A stretch of 64,000 nt of DNA from Glaciecola sp. UBA1851 (GTDB lineage: Bacteria > Pseudomonadota > Gammaproteobacteria > Enterobacterales > Alteromonadaceae): NCBI GenBank assembly GCA_002338515.1, contig DDIL01000043.1, forward strand, positions 581 through 64,580, in the 5' to 3' direction. This document shows positions 30,379 to 38,665 of this stretch, in pieces (position 1 is the stretch's first letter; the number at the start of each line of letters is the position of its first letter). The translations under genes were made by a program, and so were the position numbers. The notes beneath the pieces are model-generated. The model searched no databases, was not told the origin of the DNA, and was given only the letters and a program-made list of their open reading frames with translations.

Positions 30379-31104
30379 ATGAAAAAACAATTAATTATTG
30401 CAACTATATTAAGTGGCGTTTTAGCCGCTCCAACTTTAGCTGAAGATAAAGGGCTAACTATGGATGGAGAGTTTGGCTTCATCTTTACCACTGGTAATAC
30501 AGATACTACCTCAGCTAGCGCTGGTTTAAGTGCAAAACATGAACTAGAAAAATGGAGTAACGAGTATCTTATTGAAGGATTATATAAGAAAGATGAAATT
30601 AACGATGTTGAACAAACATCTGCACAGAAATTTTTTGCTTCAGCTCAAGGTAACTACAAGTTAGAAAACCCTAACCATCGTTTGTTTGCATTTGCTTCAT
30701 ATGAAGATGACCGTTTTAGCAACTTTAAATACCAAGGTACATTAGCCGGCGGTTGGAACCAAAAACTTTGGGAAGATGAAAAAAGCTCTTTCGATTACAG
30801 TATTGGTCCGGGTTACTCGTTTGCTGAAGATCAACTTGGTGAAGATGTTAGTGGTGTAATTGTTCGTGGTTCGTTAAATTATAAATGGCAGATTTCGGAA
30901 ACGTCTAAATTTTCACAAACGTTCAGTACAGAAGTAGGTTCTGATAACACTAAATCAAGAGCAGAAAGTGCATTATCAGCACAAATCGCAGGTGGTCTTT
31001 CAATGAAACTTTCGCTTAAGTTTGATCACAATACTGACGTAAACGGTGGTACTAAGAAGCTTGATACTGAAACTGCAGTCACCTTAGTTTATAGCTTCTT
31101 TTAA
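30379..31104 (+). CDS. DUF481 family outer-membrane protein (second of a tandem pair)
   Basis: 241 residues. Signal peptide about 1-21 (ending TLA|ED), then the same barrel blocks as the preceding gene: FIFTTGNTDTTSAS, HELEKWSNEY, HRLFAFASYEDDRF, YSIGPGYSF and final VYSFF. GGAAGTG stands before the ATG. The matching order of motifs shows a tandem duplication. 142 bases separate the two, so the second copy may have its own promoter, and the codon choice here looks more like that of a well-expressed gene. Confidence 0.9.
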   Translation: MKKQLIIATILSGVLAAPTLAEDKGLTMDGEFGFIFTTGNTDTTSASAGLSAKHELEKWSNEYLIEGLYKKDEINDVEQTSAQKFFASAQGNYKLENPNHRLFAFASYEDDRFSNFKYQGTLAGGWNQKLWEDEKSSFDYSIGPGYSFAEDQLGEDVSGVIVRGSLNYKWQISETSKFSQTFSTEVGSDNTKSRAESALSAQIAGGLSMKLSLKFDHNTDVNGGTKKLDTETAVTLVYSFF

Positions 31105-31174
31105 AATTAGGCTAGTCTTGCAAACCTTTGCCGTTTAAGATAACGGCAAAAGTTATCAGTCAATATGATAGAAA

Positions 31175-31204
31175 TTAAAAAGCCAGCTTAAGCTGGCTTT
31201 TTAA
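31175..31204. terminator. Bidirectional terminator between DUF481 gene and serA
   Basis: AAAAAGCCAGCTT and AAGCTGGCTTTTT form a perfect palindrome with T-runs on both strands. It serves the plus-strand DUF481 gene and the minus-strand serA, which converge here. Confidence 0.92.
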
Positions 31205-31236
31205 TTTTTACGAAATAGATGATGAGTCACTTTAAC

Positions 31237-32466
31237 CTAATGAAGAATTCTCGTTTTAATAGTACCTTCAATTGCACTTAGTTGAGCTAACCCTTCTTTT
31301 GCATTTTCAGCTTCTATATCTATAACCACATAACCAATATTCTCGTTTGTTTGTAAGTATTGTGCGGCTATATTTATTCCTTTATCTGCAAACGCTTGGT
31401 TAATTTGGGTTAATACACCAGGTCTATTTTGGTGAATATGTAAGAGTCTTGAACGATTAACGTTTTCAGGAAGTGATACTTCTGGAAAGTTAACTGCCGA
31501 TAGCGATGAACCGTTATCACTATATTTTACAAGTTTACCTGCTACTTCAATCCCAATATTTTGCTGAGCCTCCTGAGTTGAACCGCCAACGTGAGGAGTA
31601 AGGATAACATTGTCATATTTACGAAGAGGCGATAAAAACTCTTCGTTATTAGACTTAGGCTCAACAGGGAAAACGTCAATAGCTGCTCCATTTAGTTTTT
31701 TGCTGGCAAGTGCATTATCAAGCGCATCAATATCAATGACTGTACCTCGTGCTGCGTTGATCAAAATTGCCCCATCTTTCATTTGAGCGATTTCTTTTTC
31801 GCCAATCATATCTTGAGTAGAGTCTGTTTCAGGAACATGCAAACTGACAACGTCAGATGTATTTAAAAGGGTTTTGAGCGATTTGACTTGAGTTGAATTA
31901 CCTAATACTAGTTTATCTTCAATATCAAAAAACTGAACCCGCATACCTAAATGTTCAGCAAGGATACTTAACTGTGTGCCTATATGCCCATAACCAATGA
32001 TTCCTAGCGTTTTGCCTCTAGCTTCATAGCTATTAATAGCACTTTTCTCCCATTCACCTCTATGCGCTTTTGCATTTTTTTGAGGGATGCCACGAAGTAG
32101 CAATATAATTTGGCCTAACACTAATTCCGCAACTGAGCGTGTGTTAGAAAATGGCGCGTTAAATACAACAATACCGCGCTTTTCAGCAGCAGGTAATTCT
32201 ACCTGGTTCGTTCCAATGCAGAAACAACCCACTCCAATTAATTTTTTTGCCGACTCAAAAACTTTATCGGTTAACTGAGTTCTAGAACGAATACCAACTA
32301 TGTGTGCATCTTTTATCTTTTCAATTAATTCATCTTCGTGCAGTGACGTTTTAAGCGACTCAATATTTGTATAGCCATTGTTTTGAAAAGTATCAAGTGC
32401 ACTTTGGTGCAGCCCCTCAAGAAGTAACACTCTAATCTTGTCTTTGGCTAACGATTTTTTACTCAC
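31237..32466 (-). CDS. serA: D-3-phosphoglycerate dehydrogenase SerA
   Basis: 409 residues, the E. coli-type length. SerA oxidises 3-phosphoglycerate as the first step of serine synthesis. The NAD motif is GIIGYGHIG (about 157-165), the catalytic set includes NAARG, the EP pair in DVFPVEP and HVGGST, and the C-terminal ACT domain (about 335-409, RPGVLTQINQAF) is the site of serine feedback in relatives. It follows rpiA with a 230-base gap that contains a MetJ-type operator, so control by methionine status is likely here. Confidence 0.98.
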   Translation of the reverse strand: MSKKSLAKDKIRVLLLEGLHQSALDTFQNNGYTNIESLKTSLHEDELIEKIKDAHIVGIRSRTQLTDKVFESAKKLIGVGCFCIGTNQVELPAAEKRGIVVFNAPFSNTRSVAELVLGQIILLLRGIPQKNAKAHRGEWEKSAINSYEARGKTLGIIGYGHIGTQLSILAEHLGMRVQFFDIEDKLVLGNSTQVKSLKTLLNTSDVVSLHVPETDSTQDMIGEKEIAQMKDGAILINAARGTVIDIDALDNALASKKLNGAAIDVFPVEPKSNNEEFLSPLRKYDNVILTPHVGGSTQEAQQNIGIEVAGKLVKYSDNGSSLSAVNFPEVSLPENVNRSRLLHIHQNRPGVLTQINQAFADKGINIAAQYLQTNENIGYVVIDIEAENAKEGLAQLSAIEGTIKTRILH

Positions 32467-32522
32467 AATGACTTACCTTATAATTAAATAAAATTGTATG
32501 ATGGTTGCATATGCAACAATTG

Positions 32523-32538
32523 AGACATCTAGACGTCT
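32523..32538. promoter_or_regulatory. MetJ operator (two met boxes) upstream of serA
   Basis: AGACATCTAGACGTCT differs at one position from two tandem copies of the met box AGACGTCT. It lies 57 bases before the serA start codon and within the expected promoter region. Confidence 0.8.
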
Positions 32539-32696
32539 AAAATTAAGGCGTGAACGATAGTAAAAATATGCTTTAAACGCAAGTACTAATTAATGCCATA
32601 CGGAATTAAAAATTTAAAAAAATTCACTATAATATTGCGTTAAGTATGAGTTTTAAAAAAATGTCATTAGCAAAAAAGGTATTTAAAAAAGGAATA

Positions 32697-33350
32697 TTAC
32701 TCTTTAATCACGCCCTTATCAGTGCCGGTTAGCACTATATCTGCGCCTCGTTGCGCAAACAAGCCGTTTGTGACAACTCCGACTATTTGATTAATCTGAG
32801 TTTCTAATTTTGTTGGCTCCATAATGTGTAGATTATGGACATCAAGGATCTGGTTGCCATTATCTGTTACTACCCCTTGCCTATAAACAGGGTCGCCACC
32901 TAATTTAACTAATTCGCGAGCAACATAAGAACGGGCTAGAGGAATAACTTCAATAGGTAGTGGGAATTTGCCCAGTACAGGCACGTGTTTAGTATCATCA
33001 ATAATACAAATAAAGGTTTTAGCAACAGCAGCGACTATTTTCTCACGAGTTAACGCTGCTCCACCACCTTTTATCATATGTTTGTGCTTGGTAATTTCAT
33101 CAGCGCCATCAATATAAATATCAAGGCTTGCCACTTCATTTAAATCAAATACTTCTATGCCATGTTCTTTTAGCAATGCGGTAGAGGCATCTGAACTAGA
33201 TACTGCGCCTTGTATCATATTTTTTTTCGATGCTAAGGCTTCAATGAAAAAGTTAACAGTTGATCCTGTCCCCACACCTACAATCATATCGCTTTTTACG
33301 TATTCAAGTGCGGCTTCTGCAGCCGCTTTTTTCTTTTGATTTTGGTCCAT
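32697..33350 (-). CDS. rpiA: Ribose-5-phosphate isomerase A
   Basis: 217 residues, full length. RpiA interconverts ribose 5-phosphate and ribulose 5-phosphate. Blocks visible: [23 protein letters not shown] with the catalytic Asp, [14 protein letters not shown] and the C-terminal GTDKGV. It is 44 bases after the cyclo-ligase gene. Its neighbours ribokinase and nucleoside hydrolase both feed ribose 5-phosphate, so the gene group makes metabolic sense. Confidence 0.98.
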   Translation of the reverse strand: MDQNQKKKAAAEAALEYVKSDMIVGVGTGSTVNFFIEALASKKNMIQGAVSSSDASTALLKEHGIEVFDLNEVASLDIYIDGADEITKHKHMIKGGGAALTREKIVAAVAKTFICIIDDTKHVPVLGKFPLPIEVIPLARSYVARELVKLGGDPVYRQGVVTDNGNQILDVHNLHIMEPTKLETQINQIVGVVTNGLFAQRGADIVLTGTDKGVIKE

Positions 33351-33394
33351 TATATATATCCAGTTCTTATGAAGTGCCTATAGCTTAGTGTACT

Positions 33395-33982
33395 CTAAAC
33401 AAACGTGTAAAGCTGTGCAGAACTAACTATTTTTTCTAGAGGAATATCCCATTCTTCTACTGGGATAGAAGGTGATTTTTGTTGTTCATGTGCTAAACCA
33501 ATAATCTGTGTTTTGCCTTTTTTATTTGAAGATATTTTTGCTAAGCTCCTATCGTAAAATCCTCCCCCCATACCCAGTCGATTGCCTCTGTTATCAAAGG
33601 CAACAAGCGGCGTTAAAACCACATCAATTTGTTCAATCGGTACAACTTGAGTCACATCAAGTGAAGGTTCAAGTATATTGAAACGATTTTTAATAAGCTT
33701 GGTGTCAGCTGTATACTTTAAAAATAACAAAGAGCCTGAATTAAAAGGATGCAGAACGGGTAAGCAGACATGCTTTTTAACACTCCACAAATATTTAATT
33801 ATAGGTGAAGGGTCAAGTTCACCGTCGTTTGCAAGGTAAGTAGCTACCGTATTCGAATGATCAAACAAGTTATTTTTTAACATTATTTGAAGCGCACTTA
33901 AAGATGCTTTATTTTGCGCTTCAGTGGGTAAGGTTTGTCTAACCTTTCTATAAAAGCTTCTAATTTCCGCTCGAGATTGCAC
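33395..33982 (-). CDS. ygfA: 5-formyltetrahydrofolate cyclo-ligase
   Basis: 195 residues. The enzyme converts 5-formyl-THF to 5,10-methenyl-THF using ATP and so returns a folate storage form to the one-carbon pool. Family signatures are the N-terminal RAEIRSFYRK, ATYLANDGELDP and the C-terminal loop NRLGMGGGFYDRSL. In most gammaproteobacteria this gene directly follows 6S RNA; here ribokinase and nucleoside hydrolase genes stand between. It starts 14 bases after the hydrolase stop. Confidence 0.95.
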   Translation of the reverse strand: MQSRAEIRSFYRKVRQTLPTEAQNKASLSALQIMLKNNLFDHSNTVATYLANDGELDPSPIIKYLWSVKKHVCLPVLHPFNSGSLLFLKYTADTKLIKNRFNILEPSLDVTQVVPIEQIDVVLTPLVAFDNRGNRLGMGGGFYDRSLAKISSNKKGKTQIIGLAHEQQKSPSIPVEEWDIPLEKIVSSAQLYTFV

Positions 33983-33996
33983 GCTTGCCCTGTTCT

Positions 33997-34941
33997 TTAG
34001 TCTAATGCGTAGGTATCAATAAATAACTGAGTTAAATCTGCATGCTTAACTTTAGTTGCCACGTTAACCTTTTGAGCATTTAACCAATATGGGCTCATTG
34101 TTGAACCAATTGGTGCAAAGCTTGTTTGACCTCTATGCAATTCGTCTGTACCTATTCTCATATGACCAGTGGTCATTTCAAATAATTCAGGGTGCATAAT
34201 ATAGGCTAGTGGAAATGCATCATGGAAAAAGCATTCTTTTTGTTCTTTGCCTTGAGAGTAAAAATCAGCGTAAAATTCTGAAGCACGTTTAACAAACCCC
34301 CCTAACACTGGGTTGACCTTGCTAAGTTCTTGCATAAAAGTTGGGCTAAAAGGTACTTTGTAAGTTACATCTAATCCAAACATATTGATTGGCCATTCAG
34401 CTGAAAATACAATCTCGGCAGCATGCGCATCATTCCAGATATTTGCTTCAGCAACAGGCGTAACATTGCCTAGTGTAAACGCGGCGCCACCCATAATATT
34501 GACGCTTTTTACCAAGTGCTGAATTTCGGGAGCTAAGCGCAGTGCCAATGCTAAATTCCCTAATGGTCCAACTGCTACAATAGTAACTTCATTTGGATAT
34601 TTCTTTACGGTATCAACAATAAACTGAGCCGATGATCGTGAGTCTAATTCACCTTTAGGGGCAGGGTGGTTAATATTGCCAAAGCCATCATCTCCATGAA
34701 CAAAGTGTGCGTAAGTTGACTCCTCGCCTACCCATGGCATACCCACTCCTTTACAAACGGGTATATTAACGTTAGCTAACTCAACCAGAGCAAGTGCATT
34801 TTTAGCAGACATCTCAACGGGAACATTACCATAAACAGTGGTTAACCCTAACACATCTAATTGCTTTGCTTGGAATGCAAAAAATATTGCCATTGCATCA
34901 TCAATACCTGGGTCAGTATCCAGAATAATTTTTTCTACCAT
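33997..34941 (-). CDS. Inosine/uridine-preferring nucleoside hydrolase
   Basis: 314 residues. It hydrolyses ribonucleosides to free base and ribose. The calcium-binding signature DTDPGIDDA is at residues 8-16; NIMGGA and EANIWNDAHAAE, with the later metal Asp in FFHDAFPLAYI, complete the active site. No signal peptide, so it is cytoplasmic. Ten bases separate it from ribokinase, suggesting joint use of the released ribose. Base specificity cannot be told from the sequence. Confidence 0.94.
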   Translation of the reverse strand: MVEKIILDTDPGIDDAMAIFFAFQAKQLDVLGLTTVYGNVPVEMSAKNALALVELANVNIPVCKGVGMPWVGEESTYAHFVHGDDGFGNINHPAPKGELDSRSSAQFIVDTVKKYPNEVTIVAVGPLGNLALALRLAPEIQHLVKSVNIMGGAAFTLGNVTPVAEANIWNDAHAAEIVFSAEWPINMFGLDVTYKVPFSPTFMQELSKVNPVLGGFVKRASEFYADFYSQGKEQKECFFHDAFPLAYIMHPELFEMTTGHMRIGTDELHRGQTSFAPIGSTMSPYWLNAQKVNVATKVKHADLTQLFIDTYALD

Positions 34942-34951
34942 TAAATCAACC

Positions 34952-35842
34952 TTATGAATTTATAAAAAGTGCAACTTCTTGAGCATTTGGGATAGAAGGG
35001 GCTGCCCCCGATTTAGTCACACAAAGCGCGGCTGCGGCTGTCGCATGTTCTAATGCCAGTTTAACATCATTTGTGTCACAATAATTCGCCAAAAAATACC
35101 CTGTAAATGTATCACCAGCGGCGGTTGTATCAACCACGTCAACTTGTTTTCCTGCCACGTCTATCGATTCGTTTTGATGCAAAAATACTGCACCTGCTTT
35201 TCCCATTGTCATGACCACTTTTGTGCTGGGATAGCTGTTGGTAAGCGCTAAACGGGCACTGGCAATGTTTTGCGTTTGGGTTAACTGCATTGCTTCTATT
35301 TCGTTTACAAATAACAAATCAATTTTTGTAATGTCTAGTGCTTTGATGTTGTTTGTCATGGGTGCTGGATTGAACGCAATTTTTAAACCTTTCGCGTGCG
35401 CAGTGTTGATAATTTCTTCTATTTTATTTGTTTCGTTTTGAAGAAGTACCCAATCATTTGCATAGGCTTGCTCTAATGCACCTTGAATTTGTGCGCTAGT
35501 TAAGGTGTGATTTGCCCCTGTATATAACACAATTGCATTTTCGCCTTCTGCTGTTACCTGAATAATAGCGTGGCCTGAAGCCGTCTCTTCAGTTTGCGTT
35601 ACTAAGTCACAATTTACGCCAGTTCCTTCCAAGTATTCAAGATAATGTATGTCTTTTTTATTCACCGAGCCTATATGAAACACTTGGCAATTTGCTCGAG
35701 CGCAAGCAATAGACTGATTCGCCCCTTTTCCGCCTAAAACTTGTTTATAGTGGCTAGAAGATAATGTTTCGCCGGGTTCAACAAAATGCTCGACAGAATA
35801 GATATGATCAATATTAATTGACCCAAAATTATAGACAGCCAT
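34952..35842 (-). CDS. rbsK: Ribokinase
   Basis: 296 residues, PfkB family. It phosphorylates ribose to ribose 5-phosphate. The N-terminal NFGSINIDH and GGKGANQSIACAR and the C-terminal DTTAAGDTFTGYF with the catalytic Asp are clear. AGGAG stands five bases before the ATG. Without rbsDACB transport genes nearby, the most likely ribose source is the adjacent nucleoside hydrolase. Confidence 0.94.
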   Translation of the reverse strand: MAVYNFGSINIDHIYSVEHFVEPGETLSSSHYKQVLGGKGANQSIACARANCQVFHIGSVNKKDIHYLEYLEGTGVNCDLVTQTEETASGHAIIQVTAEGENAIVLYTGANHTLTSAQIQGALEQAYANDWVLLQNETNKIEEIINTAHAKGLKIAFNPAPMTNNIKALDITKIDLLFVNEIEAMQLTQTQNIASARLALTNSYPSTKVVMTMGKAGAVFLHQNESIDVAGKQVDVVDTTAAGDTFTGYFLANYCDTNDVKLALEHATAAAALCVTKSGAAPSIPNAQEVALFINS

Positions 35843-35922
35843 GCTGACTCCTGATTAATATTCTTTTTCTTATTCAACCAGTTTATACAAAGATTTTAGT
35901 TATGGCTAGAACGCCATGAATT

Positions 35923-36107
35923 GGTGCCCCCCAAAATGCCGCGCTGCGCTTTTCGTCCGTGCGCCGAAAAGGACACGGTGGATGTATCATCACTGCCGTA
36001 GGCTTCTCGATACGGGTCGAGCCTGCACAATAGCAATAGAGTCAACTTCCTAAGTTTATAGCATCGGCCAGGAACATGAAGCGAGTACGCTAACACTCCA
36101 GGGAACT
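35923..36107 (-). ncRNA. ssrS: 6S RNA (ssrS)
   Basis: On the minus strand the region can be aligned by eye with E. coli 6S RNA: TTCCCTGGAGTGTTAGC at the 5' end, TTCCTGGCCGATGC, GTGCAGGCTCGACCCGTATC, GAGAAGCCTACGG, ACATCCACCGTGTCC and GCGCGGCATTTTGGGGG at the 3' end. The two ends pair over 13 consecutive positions (several G-U). The length, about 185, equals the usual 184. 6S RNA binds sigma-70 RNA polymerase and mimics an open promoter. Ends are estimated to within about 10 bases. The 73-codon reading frame across it is not a gene. ZapA, normally its upstream neighbour, is not found. Confidence 0.93.
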
Positions 36108-36464
36108 TCGTTGGCATCGCTGTTATTACATTAAGTCATAGTTACCAGCGAAAGCGAATAGTAACCGAAACGAACGTTAGTTAAAAGGTAAGTAAGAGTA
36201 AAGTCATGGTCTAATTTGGAATATCGTTATTCCAGCAACTTATTGACATGGAAACACTATATAACTAAACCAAATGAGAGAACAACGAATCACGTAATAA
36301 TGACGCAATAATGACCTTTAACATGCGGTTGTATGGAATTTTTATCTATTGTGATAAATATTGACAGTTAAGAAACCAAAAGTCTCACCTAAGCAAGTCA
36401 TCACGTATTAAAATATGTATACCTTTGCTACACTTACTCCATAATAATTGACGAGGTATGAAAT
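36108..36464. other. Divergent intergenic region between ssrS and ygfB
   Basis: About 357 bases with no supported coding sequence. A zapA gene, expected here on the minus strand in most relatives, is absent. A candidate -10 for ssrS (TAATAA on the minus strand, 36123-36128) is about 16 bases before the mature 5' end. The ygfB promoter must also lie here. Confidence 0.5.
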
Positions 36465-37073
36465 TTGACTAAATCAAAGCAGTCAAGCAGTTCAGAAGGC
36501 GTAAAACATCATTCTTATAGCAACTATGAAAGCTTTACTTCAATGTTAAAAAAACAAAATGTAATTGTTGATGCAAGCGAAGTACAGGGTATTTTATGCG
36601 GCATGCTAGCGGGTGGTATGAATATTGATGATAGAGAATGGTTAGGCGCATTAACTGATGTTATTAACCAGTCAGACCCTTTTAGTGAAACAGCAAAACA
36701 AGCCATTACTCAGATGTACAACCAAGTTTGCCAAGAATTCATTGAAGCGGATTTTGCGCTGCAAATATGTTTACCTGAAGATAACACACCGCTTAATACA
36801 AGAGGTATCGCACTCATTAACTGGGTACAGGGTTTCTTGCTTGGGTTTGGTCTTCATCAAAATGATTTAACAAAATGTTCTGGTGAAGTAAAAGAAGCAC
36901 TAGAGGATTTTAGTCAAATAGCAAAAATGGACGAGGCTATGGAAGACGATGAAGAATCAGAGCAAGCTTTTTTAGAAGTATTAGAGTACGTGCGCATCAG
37001 CGCTATGTTGTGTTTCAATGAGTTAGGTAAGTCTTTAATAGACTCTAGGCAACAATCGCCAATTGTTCATTAA
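36465..37073 (+). CDS. ygfB: UPF0149 family protein YgfB
   Basis: 202 residues. The YgfB/YecA N-terminal fold is seen as VQGILCGMLAGG, then ALINWVQGFLLGFG and an acidic stretch before the conserved EYVRISAMLCFNEL. Start is TTG: GAGG stands seven bases before it, alignment with E. coli YgfB needs these N-terminal residues, and the nearby ATG is out of frame and stops after four codons. In Pseudomonas a YgfB homologue modulates ampDh3 expression; whether that holds here is unknown. Neighbours pepP, ubiH and ubiI follow as in E. coli. Confidence 0.92.
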   Translation: MTKSKQSSSSEGVKHHSYSNYESFTSMLKKQNVIVDASEVQGILCGMLAGGMNIDDREWLGALTDVINQSDPFSETAKQAITQMYNQVCQEFIEADFALQICLPEDNTPLNTRGIALINWVQGFLLGFGLHQNDLTKCSGEVKEALEDFSQIAKMDEAMEDDEESEQAFLEVLEYVRISAMLCFNELGKSLIDSRQQSPIVH

Positions 37074-37240
37074 TATTTGCTATTAACGTTAGGATTTGTA
37101 GCTCTTTACCGCAAAACCATACAGTAAATTTCAGCAGACCCTAAACGAAATAAAAGATGTCTAAGTATGCGTATAACTAAAACAAAAGTGTCGTAGCGTT
37201 CGTTACTTATTTTTAGAATTATTAGGAAGAAAAGTCATAA

Positions 37241-38644
37241 ATGATAAACAAAACTAATTCACATGTTTTTATTTCAACCAATGAGTATGAAGCGCGCAGA
37301 AATACACTATTAGCCAACATGCAACCTAACTCTCTTGCCATTATTTCAGCAGCACCAGAAGTGACTAGAAGTAACGATACCGAATATCATTTTCGACAAA
37401 ATAGTGACTTTTTTTATCTAACCGGCTTTGAAGAGCCAGACGCCATTTTGGTGCTGAGTAACCAGAGTGAAACGTCAGCAAATCAGTTTTTTATTAATGC
37501 CTGTGGTGATAATAGTGCTTCAGCGATATTTGTTAGGCCGAAAGACGAAATCGCAGAAGTTTGGCATGGACGCCGACTAGGAAAAATAGACGCGCCTACA
37601 GCCTTGAAAATTGATGCGGCTTTCAATCTTGAAGAGTTGCCTGAGCTTCTACCTGAGTTAATTAATGGGCATGAATGTTTGTATTACGAGCATGGTCATC
37701 ATCCAAAAGCCGATGCTAGCATTGCGCAAGCTATTCAAGCTTGTAAGCATTCTCCAAAGCAAGCAAAAACAGCACCTAAATCAACTGTTGATGTGAGCCA
37801 ACTTCTGCATTCAATGAGGTTGGTGAAATCGTCGCAAGAAATCAATGTAATGAGAACTAGTGCTAACATAGCTTGTGAAGCGCATAAACAAGCAATGAAG
37901 ATGAGTGCAGAAGGCGTTAATGAGTATCAGCTTGAGGCACAAATTCTATATTGCTTTGCTTTATATGGTGCGCGCCATGCTGCTTATAATACCATTGTAG
38001 GAAGCGGCGAAAACGCTTGTATTTTGCATTACACTGAAAACAAAGATGAGCTTAAAAATGGCAATTTAGTGCTGATAGATGCGGGTGCTGAGTACAATGG
38101 ATATGCGTCTGATATTACTCGAACATTTCCGGTTAATGGTCAATTTTCTAGTGCTCAAAAGGATATTTATGAACTTGTTTTAGATATTCAAAAGCAGTGC
38201 ATTGACCGGTTTAGGCCTGGCGTCACAATTGCACAAGTAATGCTATTTGTCGTAGAAGAAACAATCAAAGGTTTACTCTCTTTGAATATATTGTCGGGTT
38301 CGCTTGAAGAATGCATCGAAAAAGAAGCGCATAAACAATATTTTATGCATGGCCTAGGGCACTATTTAGGTATCGATGTGCATGATGTTGGAAATTATAA
38401 AGAGGCGGGTCAAGACAAACCACTAGAGCCGGGTATAGTGATAACTGTAGAGCCAGGTATCTATATTTCTTCTAGCAGTGAAGCGCCTGAAAAATACCAT
38501 GGCATTGGTGTGCGAATTGAAGACAATATCGTCATTACAAACGAAGGCTGTGAGGTACTGACTGACAATGCACCAAAAGAAGTGAAGGATATTGAAGCGA
38601 TGATGAAGCAGCCTTTGAATTTAGATATTCCTAAACTTTTTTAG
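37241..38644 (+). CDS. pepP: Xaa-Pro aminopeptidase PepP
   Basis: 467 residues. M24B metallopeptidase removing N-terminal residues that precede proline. The N-terminal creatinase-like domain (about 10-170) contains RQNSDFFYLTGFEEPD. The catalytic domain has the dimetal ligands in LIDAGAEYNGYASDITRTF (split), HGLGHYLGIDVHD, TVEPGIY and GVRIEDN. AGGAAG stands before the ATG. It is 20 or so bases ahead of ubiH in the conserved ygfB-pepP-ubiH-ubiI order. Confidence 0.97.
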   Translation: MINKTNSHVFISTNEYEARRNTLLANMQPNSLAIISAAPEVTRSNDTEYHFRQNSDFFYLTGFEEPDAILVLSNQSETSANQFFINACGDNSASAIFVRPKDEIAEVWHGRRLGKIDAPTALKIDAAFNLEELPELLPELINGHECLYYEHGHHPKADASIAQAIQACKHSPKQAKTAPKSTVDVSQLLHSMRLVKSSQEINVMRTSANIACEAHKQAMKMSAEGVNEYQLEAQILYCFALYGARHAAYNTIVGSGENACILHYTENKDELKNGNLVLIDAGAEYNGYASDITRTFPVNGQFSSAQKDIYELVLDIQKQCIDRFRPGVTIAQVMLFVVEETIKGLLSLNILSGSLEECIEKEAHKQYFMHGLGHYLGIDVHDVGNYKEAGQDKPLEPGIVITVEPGIYISSSSEAPEKYHGIGVRIEDNIVITNEGCEVLTDNAPKEVKDIEAMMKQPLNLDIPKLF

Positions 38645-38665
38645 TTGCTGAGTTACTTATTGATT

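Noticed and set aside
35896..36117. 73-codon frame on the minus strand
   Set aside because: It overlaps 6S RNA almost exactly; the structure and sequence match ssrS, and the predicted peptide resembles nothing.
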